The position numbers and the translations under genes were made by a program. A model generated the notes under the pieces. It was not told the origin of the DNA, did not search any database, and worked only from the letters and a program-made list of their open reading frames with translations. Shown here one piece after another: positions 32,141 through 45,666 of a stretch of 64,000 nucleotides of DNA. How positions within the stretch are numbered: position 1 is the first letter of the stretch; each line of letters opens with the position of its first letter. This DNA comes from Wurfbainia villosa (Eukaryota; Streptophyta; Magnoliopsida; Zingiberales; Zingiberaceae): the NCBI GenBank assembly GCA_025175895.1, contig CM045987.1, forward strand, positions 31,274,113-31,338,112. The letters run 5' to 3'.

Positions 32141-35100
32141 TGTCACACCCCGAGAGTATGCCGTGCCGAAAAGTAAATGGACGACATCTCCCCTGTACGT
32201 GGCAATATATCGGGTTAATACAAGGCCCGTAAGCCCACAACAACAACACAATATATAAAGATATCAACATATCAAACACAGCGGAAACATACAACAGATA
32301 AAACAATATACAATGACCCAACTGTGCACTCCGAAGTGACTTGACACGACAAGAATCATAATAGAAATCGAATCAAAGACCAAATACGTACATCACATCC
32401 TTATATCACAAATACGGAAACAATACAGGGTAAAAACCCAAACTAACAATCCATAGTAATACAACAATACGGAAACACATATCCCTTCGTCCGGTGTGAG
32501 ATGGGATCATGAGCTCCACGTCAAGGAATCTTCTACTGTATTATGCGGCGAAACCCGAGGGTCAGGGTGGTGAGTATAAACTCAGGGGTAATATATAGAA
32601 AGTGCATGAACAACATATAAGGATAGATCTACAAGTATACATGTGAAGATCTATAGGTATATAGCATGAGTCCAATAGACATACAGTCCTATCCGACTCT
32701 AATAACAAGTAACTACAGTAAAGTCATACTCAATGTATATACTAAACTGATCAACTGAACATAAAGTAATGTACCAACGTACCTGACGGTCTGCAACACC
32801 ATAAGCTATATCATCCTGACAGATATACAATAACATAACTCATATAATGTACCAGGTCAATCCCATACCTAACCAATATGCCAACATATGAACAATATAT
32901 GATCACCTGTAATAACAACCTGGTCTGTACCACACAATGACATGATGCTAATCAAATGCATACAACAGTCTGAATCAACGCATGTATCATGCTCAACACA
33001 TAGCAGTATATAAAATGCAAATGACATGTATCATGATGAACAATCATATGCAGCAATCATAGTTCAATCAAATGCAGCATCTCACAGGCATATGTAAAAC
33101 ATATATCAAAATACATGCATACATATATATCAGCAATGCATATGCATGGTCACTGTCTGCAGACCCATCCAACCACAACCCCAGAGTGGCCAGAGTGGCA
33201 CGACAAATGACAACTAGCCCGACTCCAGTTGCCACCACTCTCGAGTGACCGAGTTGGGTAGTATGACTGAGTAGCGTATAAGCATAAAAAGCTAACTACT
33301 CTTAGGGGCCCCTGCTGCAAGCCACGCTGTCCCTACCCATGAGTAGACAAACACTGCACACAGGACAACTGCATATCACACAACCACCGTCTATAGTGGG
33401 CGAGTGCTAACACCACTCTGGGTGGCGGTCGATCTCACTACCACTATCCATAGTGGCGAAGCGCACATCCAATGCTCGCCTCAACCTCTACCACTACCCC
33501 GAGTGGCCGGGGAGGCAGGATGACTGACGACCCGTCTCATCCATAAGGGAGACCCAGTCGTCAGCATGCATGCAAATGTAATGATGCATAGATCCACACA
33601 AGTATCCTCGCAACACTCCCTATCTCACGGGGAGTCCTGGTCAACCAAAAGTCAACTATGCAAGGACTATAATCCACAAGACTCTTTCTACCATACAAAG
33701 AGTCATACTCATCTGACAGTCAACCACGCTAAGACCTCTAGTCAGTAGCGAGATACTATCGACCATCCATATAACTATACACAGATATACGATCCATAAT
33801 GGAAATACAATCATGCTAGGACCTCTAGTCCGTAACCACATACTGACAACCACACACATTTATCTATGCACAGACAACTAAATCCACCATAGATGCACAA
33901 CTAATATATGTACGATACAACAATCGACTCCATAACCCAATTCATCACCTAACCCTAGTGATGTAACACAGTAACCCAATCTGAGGTCACAAAGATAACC
34001 CTAACCACCTGTACTTACTGAACATCCATCAGCAAATACATAATAGGGTTTATAGTTCCTATCCGAGATAGATAATCAATGGAGTACCAGAGTATATATC
34101 TCAAAGGTCAAGACAGTACAAGCATATGATTAAATAAAAGTGGATTTAAGGTAAACAGGTATAAACATATATCCAAATTCATGCACTAAAATTTGATCAA
34201 AACTATCAGACCAGGTAGATATTACCCACCTGATACGAAACTCGAATAATCCTCATGGCCATGGAGCTGCTTCGTATCCCAAACCTGCTCATAATAGCAA
34301 CAATGATTAATTACAAGTATCCAACAAACATAGGAACAAAACACTACATCGTTCCTATACTCGCATTCTTTCCTCGTCTACGAATTAAAAACTCAATTAT
34401 CCCAATCTGATACACCATAACCACACTCACAATAGATCACCAACATCCAAAGATCTATTAAAGTAAATAGATCTAAATACACTCAAATAACTATCCAATC
34501 ATCTAAACATAATATCAATACTTAGAACAACCCAAGCTCACCACCAATCAATCGAAATCACCACAACCAAGCAATTCATACACACACACACACCAACATT
34601 CACAGCCACGACAACTCATCATTTACAGCAACATACAACCATGAACATAACCAGATCATCTACGGATCAACAATCATCAATTGGACTCATAACCGACACA
34701 ACAACATAGCATCATAAATGACCACTCTAAAATCAACAACAACAAACACTGATTACACTCAAATCACAGCCGCCAACCTCACTGGATCGATGACAGTAAA
34801 ACCTCCCCAACTCGTCCACCAAATAGATCACAACCCGACAACGTTGAAGGAAGAACATGGCTTACACCTTGCTGCTTCAACTATACAGCCGACACTACAT
34901 AATATCACCCATCGACAAAGCCCAGATTCAGATACCACACGAATCATAGATTCCCTTTGACAATCCATCGACAGAAACCACAACTAATACAACATAATTA
35001 CCATTAATGCAACCACATTAATCTATAGAAAACACCTTGAATGGAACAGAAAAGGAAACGAAACTCACCGGCCAAATCTTCACCAGCAACAATTTTCCCA

Positions 35101-35711
35101 ACTGCCCTGTTCACCGGACAAATCGACTCCAATCACTGATCAAACCACAAATTGATGCTAAATCGATGAATCCACAGCAAGATCTAAGCTCATATCTCAA
35201 AGGGGAAAAGAGATCGATCCTTACCTAGCTCAGGCGATGATCGACGGCGATACCTCCCTCTCAGCAGCTCACTTCCACGGTGTTTCGAGCATCCCAATCC
35301 AGACCTCCACCGGATTCCGGCTGCTCTGTGCCCCTTCCGCCGACTGGATCTCCCACCGTCGGCAACAGCTCGCCCGCGGAGAAGAGAGGCGATGGAATCG
35401 CTCGTGCGAGAGAAGAGGAAAAATTGTCGAACGCGAGAGGAGAAAGGAATGAGGCGATCGGGTGATTTGGTGGCTTTTAAAAGTCGTTCCGAGGTGATTA
35501 GGCTAGCTCCAATTGAACCCTAACTAACCCAATCCCATTTGGTTCATTCAATTTTCAAGCATAATTTTAGCCCAAGCCCCCAAATCCAGCCCAAGCCCAA
35601 TAGATTTAACCCAACTAGATAACTAACCCATTAGCCCACTAATTAAGCCCAATTAATCCCAATTAATTAAAGGGTTTAATCCATATATAATTTTTTTTTT
35701 CGTATCTTACA
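32141..35711 (-). repeat. LTR of the minus-strand gypsy copy (3571 bp)
   Basis: TGTCACACCCCGAGAG at the left, CGTATCTTACA at the right. Collinear with the solo LTR (14834-25633 minus nested elements) and the plus-strand LTR 41583-45341. Contains ACTACC..GAGTGG repeats (33180-33520). All ORFs inside (33566-35465) lack support; 34718-35465 is promoter/leader-like sequence without conserved protein. Confidence 0.85.
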
Positions 35712-38700
35712 TTCTCCCCCACTAATAAAAATTTGGTCACCAAATTTCTGACTTATATACTTATACGAGATGTCACAATAACCATCTCAAGTATCCGAAG
35801 AAAAGTCACACCTCAAGTGACTAAGTGGGGTACTGAGCTCGAATATTATATTCCATCTCTTATATGCACTCTCATCCGACCTCTTAAAAGGTAAACGACT
35901 GTACCAAAGTGGAGCTCTATACTCGTAACTGATGGGAGACTTTGCCAGAATCGTAAGGTGAATCATGAATCACTATTAGAAATGATACTCATGGATACTC
36001 CATGAATATAATTCCGTCAAGCGATTCAACGAAATTCATCTTACGGCTCGGGAAGAAATGAGTGGACCTAGCTAATCGATCATCGACTACCCAAATCCGA
36101 TCATGCCCTTTCCGAATTTTAGATAATCCCCCAACACAGTCTAACGTACTAGACTCTCACTTCATCACGGTACGTAACCCTACCGATCACAATATTCCAC
36201 CTTTGCTTGTTGGCATACCCAACATCAAACTACGAAATCAACCGTGTCTCATATATCATTCCACCAACATGAACATCTCAATACTCACTATTTTCGGATA
36301 CACTCCGAATAAATCATCACTCTCGAATGAAGAGTCTCCTGAAACAACTCTTCCTGAAGCGAATGCAACTCTGGGAACCCCTATCCTTCCTAGAGATGGA
36401 GATTTATTCTCACAAGAGAAATTAATCTAATATCCAAAATTCACTCTGTCACATAGAACTGAAAGTAAATGGAAGACTATAATGACTAATCTCGCTAGTT
36501 TCTCAACCAGCATACACATAATATACGTCCCATTCAACTGCATCGGGATCGCTCCTAATCCCTGAAATATTGCATCTATGTGCAGTACCCTTACATCCCC
36601 AACGGAAGGACTAACTAACACTAATGCAAAAGTCAGTCATCGTCTAGGCCCTGAAACCTAGCTTCACAACTTCCGACCAGGTGATTTCCATCACCTTCTT
36701 GGTCCAACAAGTCGGCGATATAATATCGCTAGAGCATCCTATCCTTACCTCTGGTAAACACCAAATCAATCTAGGGAAACATAACTTCCCTTAAGGTCTT
36801 GAATATATCCCAAAAATATATCATCCACAGATATGATGACAATCGATCCCAAATACTCCAAGAGTACTTGATTCCTCAAATCCATGAATGACTAAATCGT
36901 TAATAAGTCTAACAACCTTATCAATCAGCTCTATACACCTGCATCCTTTTACTCTAAGCTGATGATAGCTTAATCATCACATCGACAATGATCATTGTAT
37001 GACACTAAGTCTCTACAATATCAAACCTTTAGTCATAGACCAACCCTAGGATATACACAGGTGTCATTTAGCTGATCTAAACAAATCATCTATCCCTAAC
37101 AAAGGATACTCATTCTCAACTACTACTGCATTCCAATCATTGATAATCGATGCATAGACTCAAGGTCCGACTCTCTTCTAACAAAGAGTTACAAGTCTTC
37201 TCAAGAAGAAACACTGAGGCAGACAAATCTCCCATAGTGTTTAGCAACACTGATACCCATAAAATCATCTCCCGGTATGAGGTCTTCAATATCGGAACTA
37301 TTCCCGAAATCACCTAAATCGCTTACTCCACTTGCCCATGCAGTGGCAAGCTCGAGAGTTCATCCAAAACTATATCCGAATACTCTCGAATTATACATAC
37401 ATCCGAGAGTCCTAGTATACCAACACTCCAACAATCTAACTATCCATAAGGATATGTCTATAGTGGAGGTATGTCTAGCAAAGGCTAAGGGTATCCCTTG
37501 ACTTCATAATTGTTGATCAACATCTCAACTGACAGTAGAGAAAATCACCAACCCACAAGTCGATAGGAACACTTCGAACCCAATCCAAGAATGTTCTAGA
37601 CAAAGATACCTATAAATTACCAATATCTCTTGATATATCCACAAATAGGATAACCTAAAGTAATACCCCGAAGGACCGATCCTTCGGTCTTCTATACTTC
37701 TTCTCGAGTAATCATGTAAAGTTGTCCAACATCTGTTCTGGACAGCTGTGCTCATGTAGATGCAAAGACTATCATGGAGGAACTGAAGTCAACTGCTCTA
37801 CCACTGTGTCTTTTGTGACGAGAGCGTCGTTTAGCCGACGTTTGGAACTCCGGCCACGACCTCCTTGCCGAGGATTGGATCTCCGGCAATCTTCTTTGGT
37901 GGAGGATCGAAGTCAACTGCTGAAACTGAGATAAAACTGAAACAACTGCAATGGAGATGGTAAACACTGTTGTACTAGCAAAGGGTACACATCTGGCTGA
38001 AAAATACTGAATAACTATCAACATCAAAGCACGCTCCATCTCTGTGAAAGGTATAGCTGCCACTGGAGAATACTGCATAGATACGACTATCATCGTAAAA
38101 TCTCTCCTCTATATAAAGCATAACCACGTCTGGGAAGGTAACAGTTGTTGTCGTCTGGATGTCTGAATCTTCTGAGATGTCTTCGGCTGATACTGCTGAG
38201 TAACTTACTTCTTCTGGACGAAAGTATCAAAGAGCTCCAACTATATCTGTGGTAGTAGATCGCTGCTGATGTGATAATCCATTCTTCTGTCATGATCTCG
38301 ACTTTCGAGGTTGTGGATCATCCGCTCGAAAGCATCATCCAAAGTCTTCAACTGGGTCTTCAAAGTACATACTCTCCTCGTAGATACCAGCTGCTTATAG
38401 TGGAAACAAATACAATGGTCCATCGGATAATCTGACTCTGTGTCTCGTCATAACCCGCACTGCACACACATAATCTCCCTTCGGAGTCTTTCCTCTGAGT
38501 TCACTGATAAACATGAGAAGCTACTGACAATCTGCAATCGGTCTTCTATGATCGGAAAACTCTCCAATAGTCGCTCGTGACTCATGACTTTAATCTTGCT
38601 CCTTTTTATCCAACATTTGGAGACTTCTAATTCCAATAATTTGACTTGCAATATCTGCTTATCAAATCTTCAACTCTTAAAACACTTACTATGGAGTCAT

Positions 38701-38980
38701 TTCTATCCACATGACTTGGTCTAAGGACTTCCGGTAGGATCTAGTAGGAGATCCAAACATCCTAATCAAGATGTCAACCGATAACCCATGGGTGGTCAAA
38801 ACCAACCCAATCACCTTCTTGGACTATTAAATATTCGTAACCTTCACAAGTCTAACGACTCTGCATGGTACCTTCGTAACCAAATGATCACCCTACTCGA
38901 TGCCCAAGAATTCCCTGATAATGAGTCAAAGGAGATGACGTGGGAAAATACTATCTCACAACATCACTGAACTAAGAATT
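32141..38980 (-). mobile_element. Tekay-like Ty3/gypsy element, minus strand, 3' part
   Basis: 3' LTR 32141-35711, polypurine tract 35712-35724 (minus AGTGGGGGAGAA), then decayed pol reading toward higher coordinates. The chromodomain tail is detectable near 35870-35835 (minus, IRAQYP as in the plus copy IRARYP). The stretch 37260-37465 matches the reverse complement of 39000-39200, the protease-RT spacer of the plus copy. 37465-38980 should be protease/gag side, but I recognise no motif there; many stops. Small ORFs in this stretch are unsupported. Confidence 0.75.
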
Positions 38981-39059
38981 GGATAGACATATCTTTACTG
39001 TAGACATATCCTTACGGATGGTCAAATTGTTGAGATTATGGTATGATTATGTCTCTCAG

Positions 39060-41490
39060 ATGTGCAAATAATCCGAGAGTATTCGGATGTAGTTCGGATG
39101 AACTCCTAGCCTTGTCGTTGCATAGGCAAGTGGAGTAGGCGATCGAAATGATTGCGGAAATAGTTCCAGTATCGAAGATCCTATACCGGGTGATAATTTG
39201 ACTGGTATAAGTGTTACTAAAATCTATGGGAATTAGAAGAATGTAAGTTGTGATTATAGAAGATGTTGGAAGGGATATTTATCTGTCCCAGTATTTCTCC
39301 TTGAGAAGGATCGAGAACTCTTTGTTAAAAGAGAGATGGACCTTTGAAATTATGCATAGATTATCGATGATGGAATACGATAGTTGTTGAAAGTAAATAT
39401 CCTTCGTTGTGGATAGATGATCTGTTTAGATCAGTTAAGGATACCTGTGTATTCCCTAGGATCGACTTACAACTGGAGCGTTGATATTGTAGTGACATGG
39501 TGTCATACAATTATCATTGTCGTTGTGATGATTAATATATCATCAGCTTAGAGTAAAGGGGATGCAGGTGTGTGGAGACGATAATTTCATACTTGGTATG
39601 AATTGTACGAGTTTTGATTATGCTGTTAGACTATTTAACGATTTAGTCGTCTATGGACTTGAGAAATCGTGTATTTTGGACATGATTGGATCAGTTTATG
39701 GTTGTTGGAGTTGTGCAACTTGCCCACTGTTGATGGTAGTAGTTGGGGTTGCACACTCGGCCACCATAGATGGTGGTTTGCCTTGTATGGTTTGGTTATT
39801 ACTGTAGATGTGGATAGAATGTTTTAGCCCTACTATACCACGGATTTGTTTGACAATGGTGATGATGGAAATCATTTAGTTGGAAGCTGGTGAAACCAAT
39901 TTACAGGACCTAGATGGCGGTTAACTTTTACACGAGTATTAGTTAATCCTTCCGATGTGGATGGAAGGGTATTGTACGCAGATGCATCGCTTCAGGGAAT
40001 GGAGCGATTCCGATGCTGTTAAATGAGACGTATCTCATGCTTATGCCAATTGAGGAACTACGAGATAAGTTGTCATATACATGACGTGACATTAGTAGCT
40101 ATTATTTTGATTTGTGGATGAATGGAGCAGGAGTGCTCATGGAGTTTTGACTAGCTACTGGGTAACTACTATAGAGTTGTTGGAACCCGAACAGTTACAA
40201 CGAGTGAGATTGGTCGCTATAGTCTCCCATGCACTTACAGAGTGTGTGGTGGAGTGGATTTTGAATGGTTGATGGACTTCTCTTTTTTAGAAGATAATTC
40301 CCCATCTCTGATAAGAATAGTGTGTTCTGGACATGCATCCAGTTAAGGAAGAGTTACTATAGGAAGTACATCATTAGAGATTTTATATTCATCCTGATGG
40401 TACTCGGATGTACCAAGATTTGAAATGGTTATACTGGGTGGAACGATATAAAGAGAGATATAGCAGATTTTGATGTTCGATGTTTAGTATGCCAGTAGGT
40501 GAAGGTTGAACATCAGAAACTCGCTGGAGTGCTCTAGGAAATTCCAATTCCGGAATGGAAGTGGGAGCATATCACTATTGATTGCGTTACGGGATTTCCT
40601 AGATCTCGTAAAGAACATGATGCAATTTGGATGATTGTGAATCGATTAACCAAATACACCCATTTCCTCCCTATGCGTGGGATGGACTCGTTGGATCATC
40701 TGACGGAGTTATACTGCTGAAGATTATCAGATTGCATGGAGCACCTTTAAGTATCATTCAGACATTGGAAAATCTATTTAGATCTTGTGTCATGGATTTC
40801 GGAGGCAGTTGGGAGGACCACGTTCATTTAGTGGAATCTGCCTATAACAACAGCTACCACTTTTCTTTTCTGATGGCTCCATTCGAGGCATTATACGGTA
40901 GACCCTGCAGATTTCTTGTGTTGTGAGAGGAAGTCAAGGAACGACAGCTATTGGAGTCACCGAGTATCCAACATGATGCAGAGTTGGTGCGCGTCATCGG
41001 ATGATGGTTATTAGAGGCATAGGATCGACAGAAGAGTTACGTAGACCGGAAGCGAAGGCCTTTAGAGTTCTCAATTGGGGAATAGGTATTTATGTGTTTT
41101 TCACCTACAAAAGGGGGTGAAACGATTCGGGCTAAAAGGGAAATTAGTTCCACGCTTTATTGGTCCATTTGAGATGTTGGAGCGGATTGGGGGTGTAGCT
41201 TACTGGTTGGCTTTACCTCCGACACTTGCGGGTGTTCATAACGTATTTCATGTATATATGCTGAGGAAATATGTTCCGCATTCAGAACATGTTCTGAAAG
41301 ATCTTCCGATTCTACCTCAATCTAATGCGACCTATGAGGAGATTCCAGTGTGAGTTCTTGGTCGCAAGGAGCGACAGTTGCAGAGAAAAACCATTCGACT
41401 CATAAAGGTTGGATGGCAACGTCATACGAATGAGGAGGCTACGTGGGAGCTGGAAGATACTATTCGAGCTCGATACCCTCATCTATTTAC
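39060..41490 (+). pseudogene. pol: Gypsy pol (RT, integrase, chromodomain), heavily decayed
   Basis: RT traces: near 39270-39350 a CPSISP...KREMDL-like stretch matching the RPS.SPWGAPVLFVKKKDG block, and near 39405-39475 WIDDLF..V..FPRIDLQ, matching the PRIDDLFDQL..FSKIDL block. Integrase: CLVCQ.VKVEHQ near 40480-40515, PIPEWKWEHITIDCVTGFP (40545-40600), LTKYTHFLPMRGMDSLDHL (40644-40700), VESAYNNSYHFS, MAPFEALYGRPCR (to 40910). Then GPFEMLERIGGVAYWLALPP and HNVFHVYMLRKYVP (41165-41280) and a chromodomain end, WQRHTNEEATWELEDTIRARYPHLF (41411-41490). At least ten stops and several frameshifts. The order integrase-chromodomain and the motifs fit the Tekay/Del branch of chromoviruses. Confidence 0.85.
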
Positions 41491-41582
41491 CTGAGGTATG
41501 TGGGCATTTCGAAATTTTCTGGAATTGGTTCTTACATTTTAGTACAAAATTTGGGGACCAAATTCTATTAAGTGGGGGAAAA

Positions 41583-44500
41583 TGTGAGATACGGTGAAAA
41601 AAAATAATTAAATTAGGTATGCATATTTGGGGGTTTGATTGAGTTTGGGCTTAACCTAGGTTTAAATAAAGCTTATGGGTTTAATCAAATCTAGGGATTA
41701 AGCCTTATAGGGTCTGAAACATGACCTATTTTCCCCCAAATCCGACCCATTTTTCATTATGGCGCATCTGTTTTCTGCCATTCCACTCCACCAAGCATTT
41801 TCAGTTTTCTTCACCCTTACCCGATTTCTTTCTCACTGCGTTACTCCTCCTTCTCACCACGATTTTTCCTCAGTTCTTCTCTTCTCTTCCTCTCCTGACA
41901 CACAACCTTCTTCCCTGCACCGCCGCAGTCCGCCACTCGACTGCAGATTGTGAGCCTTCTCAATCGATCTGGTCGCCGCCATACTTGAGCCACCACCCAC
42001 TGCCCTAGGTTGCCTTCTCGAGTGGTAGCCTCCTGCTCATCGTCATGCTGCCAGACTCTGCCACCTCTGCATCGAGCCCCACCGGAGCGCTCTTCGCTCG
42101 TCACCGCTTCTACTCAGCCATTGTCGGCTGACCTCTAGACGATGCAAGCCTCATCCATTACAACCTTCCTTCTGCCGTCACCATCATGAGCTCTTGCCTT
42201 TGACCGTCGCCTCTCTTCGCTCAATCAATCCTCCTCAAGGATTGTCATAGTTCTCTGCATCATCGCCAGCTTCCGGATGCATTAGGGCAGCGAGGGAAAT
42301 TACCGGCGAACTGAGCAATTGGGGAGATTCCATTCATAGGTATATCTTGAACTGTCTCCTCCTTTTAATATATTGTTGGTTTTGGTCGATTGATTGCGGA
42401 TGTGGTGTGGATTCTATCGGTTGACTGTGAGGTGATGAGTTTGGACGGCTGTGACATCCTTCGTCGAGCATGGATTGGTGGTTATGGGCTACATCAGTGT
42501 TGTGTTGTTATGTTAGTGGCTTCACTTCAGTGATTTGAGGGTTGTGATCTATGAATTGGATAGTGGATTGGAGATGTGAATCGGCTAATGGATTGGTTGT
42601 GAGAGGTATGGTTTGTATATGTTGATTAAATTAACTGATATCTATAGGTTGAGCAGATTTAATTATTGGAGTGATATTCAATTGTTGGTGAACAGATCGG
42701 GTTATGAGGTTGCTTTCAATTGGGCTATTTGGACTTAAATCCGATACCTTGAATTAGATCAAGGTGTGGTGCAAGCGAGGCTAAGTATGGTAAGTCCAAA
42801 TCTAGATGTTTATAGATGCATACTGTTGTTACAACTGATCTAGTGCTTATGAATACTAGATGATATCTATTATATAGATTATGGTGAAATTTCAGAAACA
42901 TGGATCAAGAAGTTGGTGCCTTGGATTCAGAACTGGGTAAGTCTTGATTTGTATATGATATCTTTGTAATAGGTTGATACAATAGTGCTAATTGGAGAGT
43001 TGATTTGGTAATAATTATGGTATGAGATTGTACCACTTTGGGGATTTGGTTGATCAATCAGGGGTTAGGATTTGGTTAGATTCATATTCCTACAGATTGA
43101 TTCTGTTAGTGTTTAGTTATGTTAGTATGTTTAATTGATTTGGGTGGAGTGTACTTAAGAGGTTTAATGATTTTAACCTAGTGGGATGTTGTAGAAGGGT
43201 TACGCTTGATGATTGGGGGTTTCTAATTCGTATTCGATAAAGGGATGCGAATATAGGAACGATATAGTAGTGAATTTGTATATTTAGTGTGTGCTTGAAT
43301 TTAATTGTAGTTAATGATTTTTGTAGGACGTGGATATGAGATAGGTTCGCGACCATGAAGATATTTATTTCGAGCTTTATAGCAGGTGGGTAATATCCTA
43401 CCCTGGTCAGGTAGATGTAATTGCATTAAGATTTAGACATAAATATGATCATATTATATGTTCATATTATCTTGACCCTGCTCTTATTTATTCGTATGTT
43501 TGATACTTATCGTTGGCTATATATGCTCAAATTTTGATAGCACATTTTCCTTTATCATGATTGAGGAGTTACAGATGTGATGTAAGTAGATCTATAAATG
43601 TTTAGTAGGGTATAAATGTTGGAGTACGGATGATAAGATGGTTTATAAATTGGATAAAAATTCATCCGTGGGTAGGTAATGCCCTAAATGTAGGATTTAT
43701 TCCAATACCCATATGTTGCATATTTATTACTAACCATGTGTTGTGTAATGGTTAAGTGAGGGGTGATTAGTGTGTCGCTACGGACTGGTGGTCCCAGTTT
43801 GTTATGATCAGTTGAGTATGACTCTCTATAGGATAGAGAGTGCATTGATCAGATTGGTACGACTCTCTGTATAATAGAGAGTCTGTGGTACATGTCCGTA
43901 TGTGTGACGGTACATTCATGTCATTTGCTTGCATACTGACGACATAGTCTCCCTTGAAGTTAAGAGAGTCGTCAGTCATCCTACCTCCCAGGTTACTCCC
44001 AGAGGAGTAACTGTTGTGAGGGCAGAGCATTTGTTGTGCCGCACTCTACCTCTATAGACGGTGGTAGTTGGAGTTGCATGTAGTTGTTCTGGGTGCATGG
44101 CACTCGACCAGTCATAGGTAGTGTCAGTCGAAGTGGCCAGCAGCAGGAACCCCCGTTATGTAGCGAGCTCTTTACGCTCATATACTACTTGATCATACTG
44201 CCCACTCAGCAACTTTAGAGCAGTAGTTGGTGTTGAGTTGGGACAGTTGTCATGTCGTGCCACCTAGGCCACACTGGGGTCGTGGTAGTGAGTAGGGGTG
44301 CGCAGGCATGACCATGCATGCTGCATTGTCGTATCTTATGGCGCTTTGCATATTACCATATATATACATATATGCATGTATATACATATATGGACGATTG
44401 TGATTAATATATATATATATATATATATATGCAGTCTATATATATATGCTTATTGTGATGTTGCATTTGATTGTACTATGCTTGTTGCATTTTGTTGTAC

Positions 44501-45147
44501 ATCATTTTCATATATGCTACTCGCATCTGTTATACGGTTGTGTCGGATACCTGTATACTTGTTGGACAGACCATTTGATACCTTTGACTTATATCATGAG
44601 TATATTTTGAGTTAGTATTATTTTCCCTGTTATATATTGGATATATGCTCAGGTTGGATCAGAGTAGCGTAGTAGACTTTCAGGTATGTCTGCATTATAC
44701 GTTATTTATTTGGTTAGACGGTATATGCATGTATTTATATACTGTGCTGGTATACCTATTGTACCTTTAGGTTATGGTGTTGAATTACATGTGATATTTG
44801 ATATATATACATGTTTTTCCTATTACCTGCTGATTTATACTCACCACCACGGACCCTGGGTTTTTTTATCGTTCAGGTAACAGGTAGAAGTCTTCGTGAC
44901 GACTTGGAGCACCGTTGGCTGACATCTCATCTCACCTCGGAGACTCTTGTGGTCGTTTTGGGATTTCCATATGATGTGTTATATATTTGGAGTTTTTTCA
45001 TGGTGTAATGTGTTGTGGACTTGTCATGTGATGTACACACAAGTGTTGTTTCAGATTTTCTATCGATATTTTTCTTATGATGTGGTTAGTCATACCAGTA
45101 TGCACTGTGTAGTTTGTTATGTTGTTGTGGTTAGTTCTGCTGTGGTT

Positions 45148-45246
<99 letters not shown>

Positions 45247-45341
45247 GGCCTACGGGCCTTGTATTAACAGGATATGTTGCCATGTACTGGGGAGATGTCA
45301 TCCGTTTGATTTTCGGCTCGGCATACTCTCGGGGCGTGACA
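41583..45341 (+). repeat. LTR of the plus-strand gypsy copy (3759 bp)
   Basis: TGTGAGATACGG ... CTCGGGGCGTGACA. Right border is set by the change to family-2 gag sequence at 45342. It is about 190 bp longer than the minus copy, partly from AT dinucleotide expansion. ORFs 41721-45012 are not conserved in the other two copies. Confidence 0.85.
45151..45234. repeat. (AT)n microsatellite, about 42 units
   Basis: Uninterrupted AT dinucleotides inside the gypsy LTR, 100 bp from its 3' end; a shorter run is at 44408-44430. The minus copy has only ACAACAACAACAC in this place, so it expanded after insertion. ORFs of alternating Tyr-Ile across it are artefacts. Confidence 0.95.
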
Positions 45342-45487
45342 GTTGACCTTGAAGAAACCACAATGACCAAGGATTTCAAGCCTAGGAGGGATATTAGAAA
45401 GAAACTAAGGGAGGTTATCCCTAGTGAGTACCTTGTACACCCAAGGAGCTTCAATAGATATTGGGTTCCTAGGAATGTAATCGTGTA
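45342..45487 (+). pseudogene. gag: Gag C-terminus of element 2b
   Basis: 48 codons: TMTKDFKPRRDIRKKLREVIP and NRYWVPRNVIV, matching the C-terminal end of Gag 2a (TMTKANKPRRVIRKVSREVIP, NRFWVPKSVIDSR). The rest of the gene was lost at the gypsy junction. Confidence 0.85.
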
Positions 45488-45666
45488 ATCCCTTCACACA
45501 ATGATTTTAGGGTGTGTCTACCTTGAATGGATGGGTAGTTAATCTAACCCTAGTAGAGTTGACACTTTAGGGCATTTCCAAGGTAATGTGATACCTTGGA
45601 AATGAGATAAGAAGTATATCCTAAAAGACTTTATGATGTGCTAATGGATTTAATGAAAGTTGAAAA
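45488..45666 (+). other. 3' internal region of element 2b, first segment
   Basis: Matches 19170-19320 of 2a (GGATGGGTAGTTAA, CCTTGGAAAT, AAAGACTT). Ends in GAAAA, the target duplication of element 1b; the region resumes at 51089. Confidence 0.8.

Larger units (their letters stand above)
38981..45341 (+). mobile_element. Tekay-like Ty3/gypsy element, plus strand, 3' part
   Basis: Pol remains 39060-41490, polypurine tract at 41570-41582 (AGTGGGGGAAAA), 3' LTR 41583-45341. Its 5' half is missing: it begins at the head-to-head junction with the minus copy. The right flank GTTGA does not match the left flank CTCCT of the minus copy, so the two were not inserted as one unit. Confidence 0.75.

Noticed and set aside
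34718..35465. ORFs of 61-80 aa in the gypsy LTR
   Set aside because: Not conserved in the other two copies of the same LTR, no motif.
38788..38970. 60-aa plus ORF at the gypsy junction (MGGQNQPNHLLGLL...)
   Set aside because: Looks protein-like but short, with no family I recognise and no second copy here; could be a fragment of a copia-type gag, kept open.
45119..45488. ORFs of alternating Tyr-Ile on both strands
   Set aside because: Products of the (AT)n microsatellite in the gypsy LTR.
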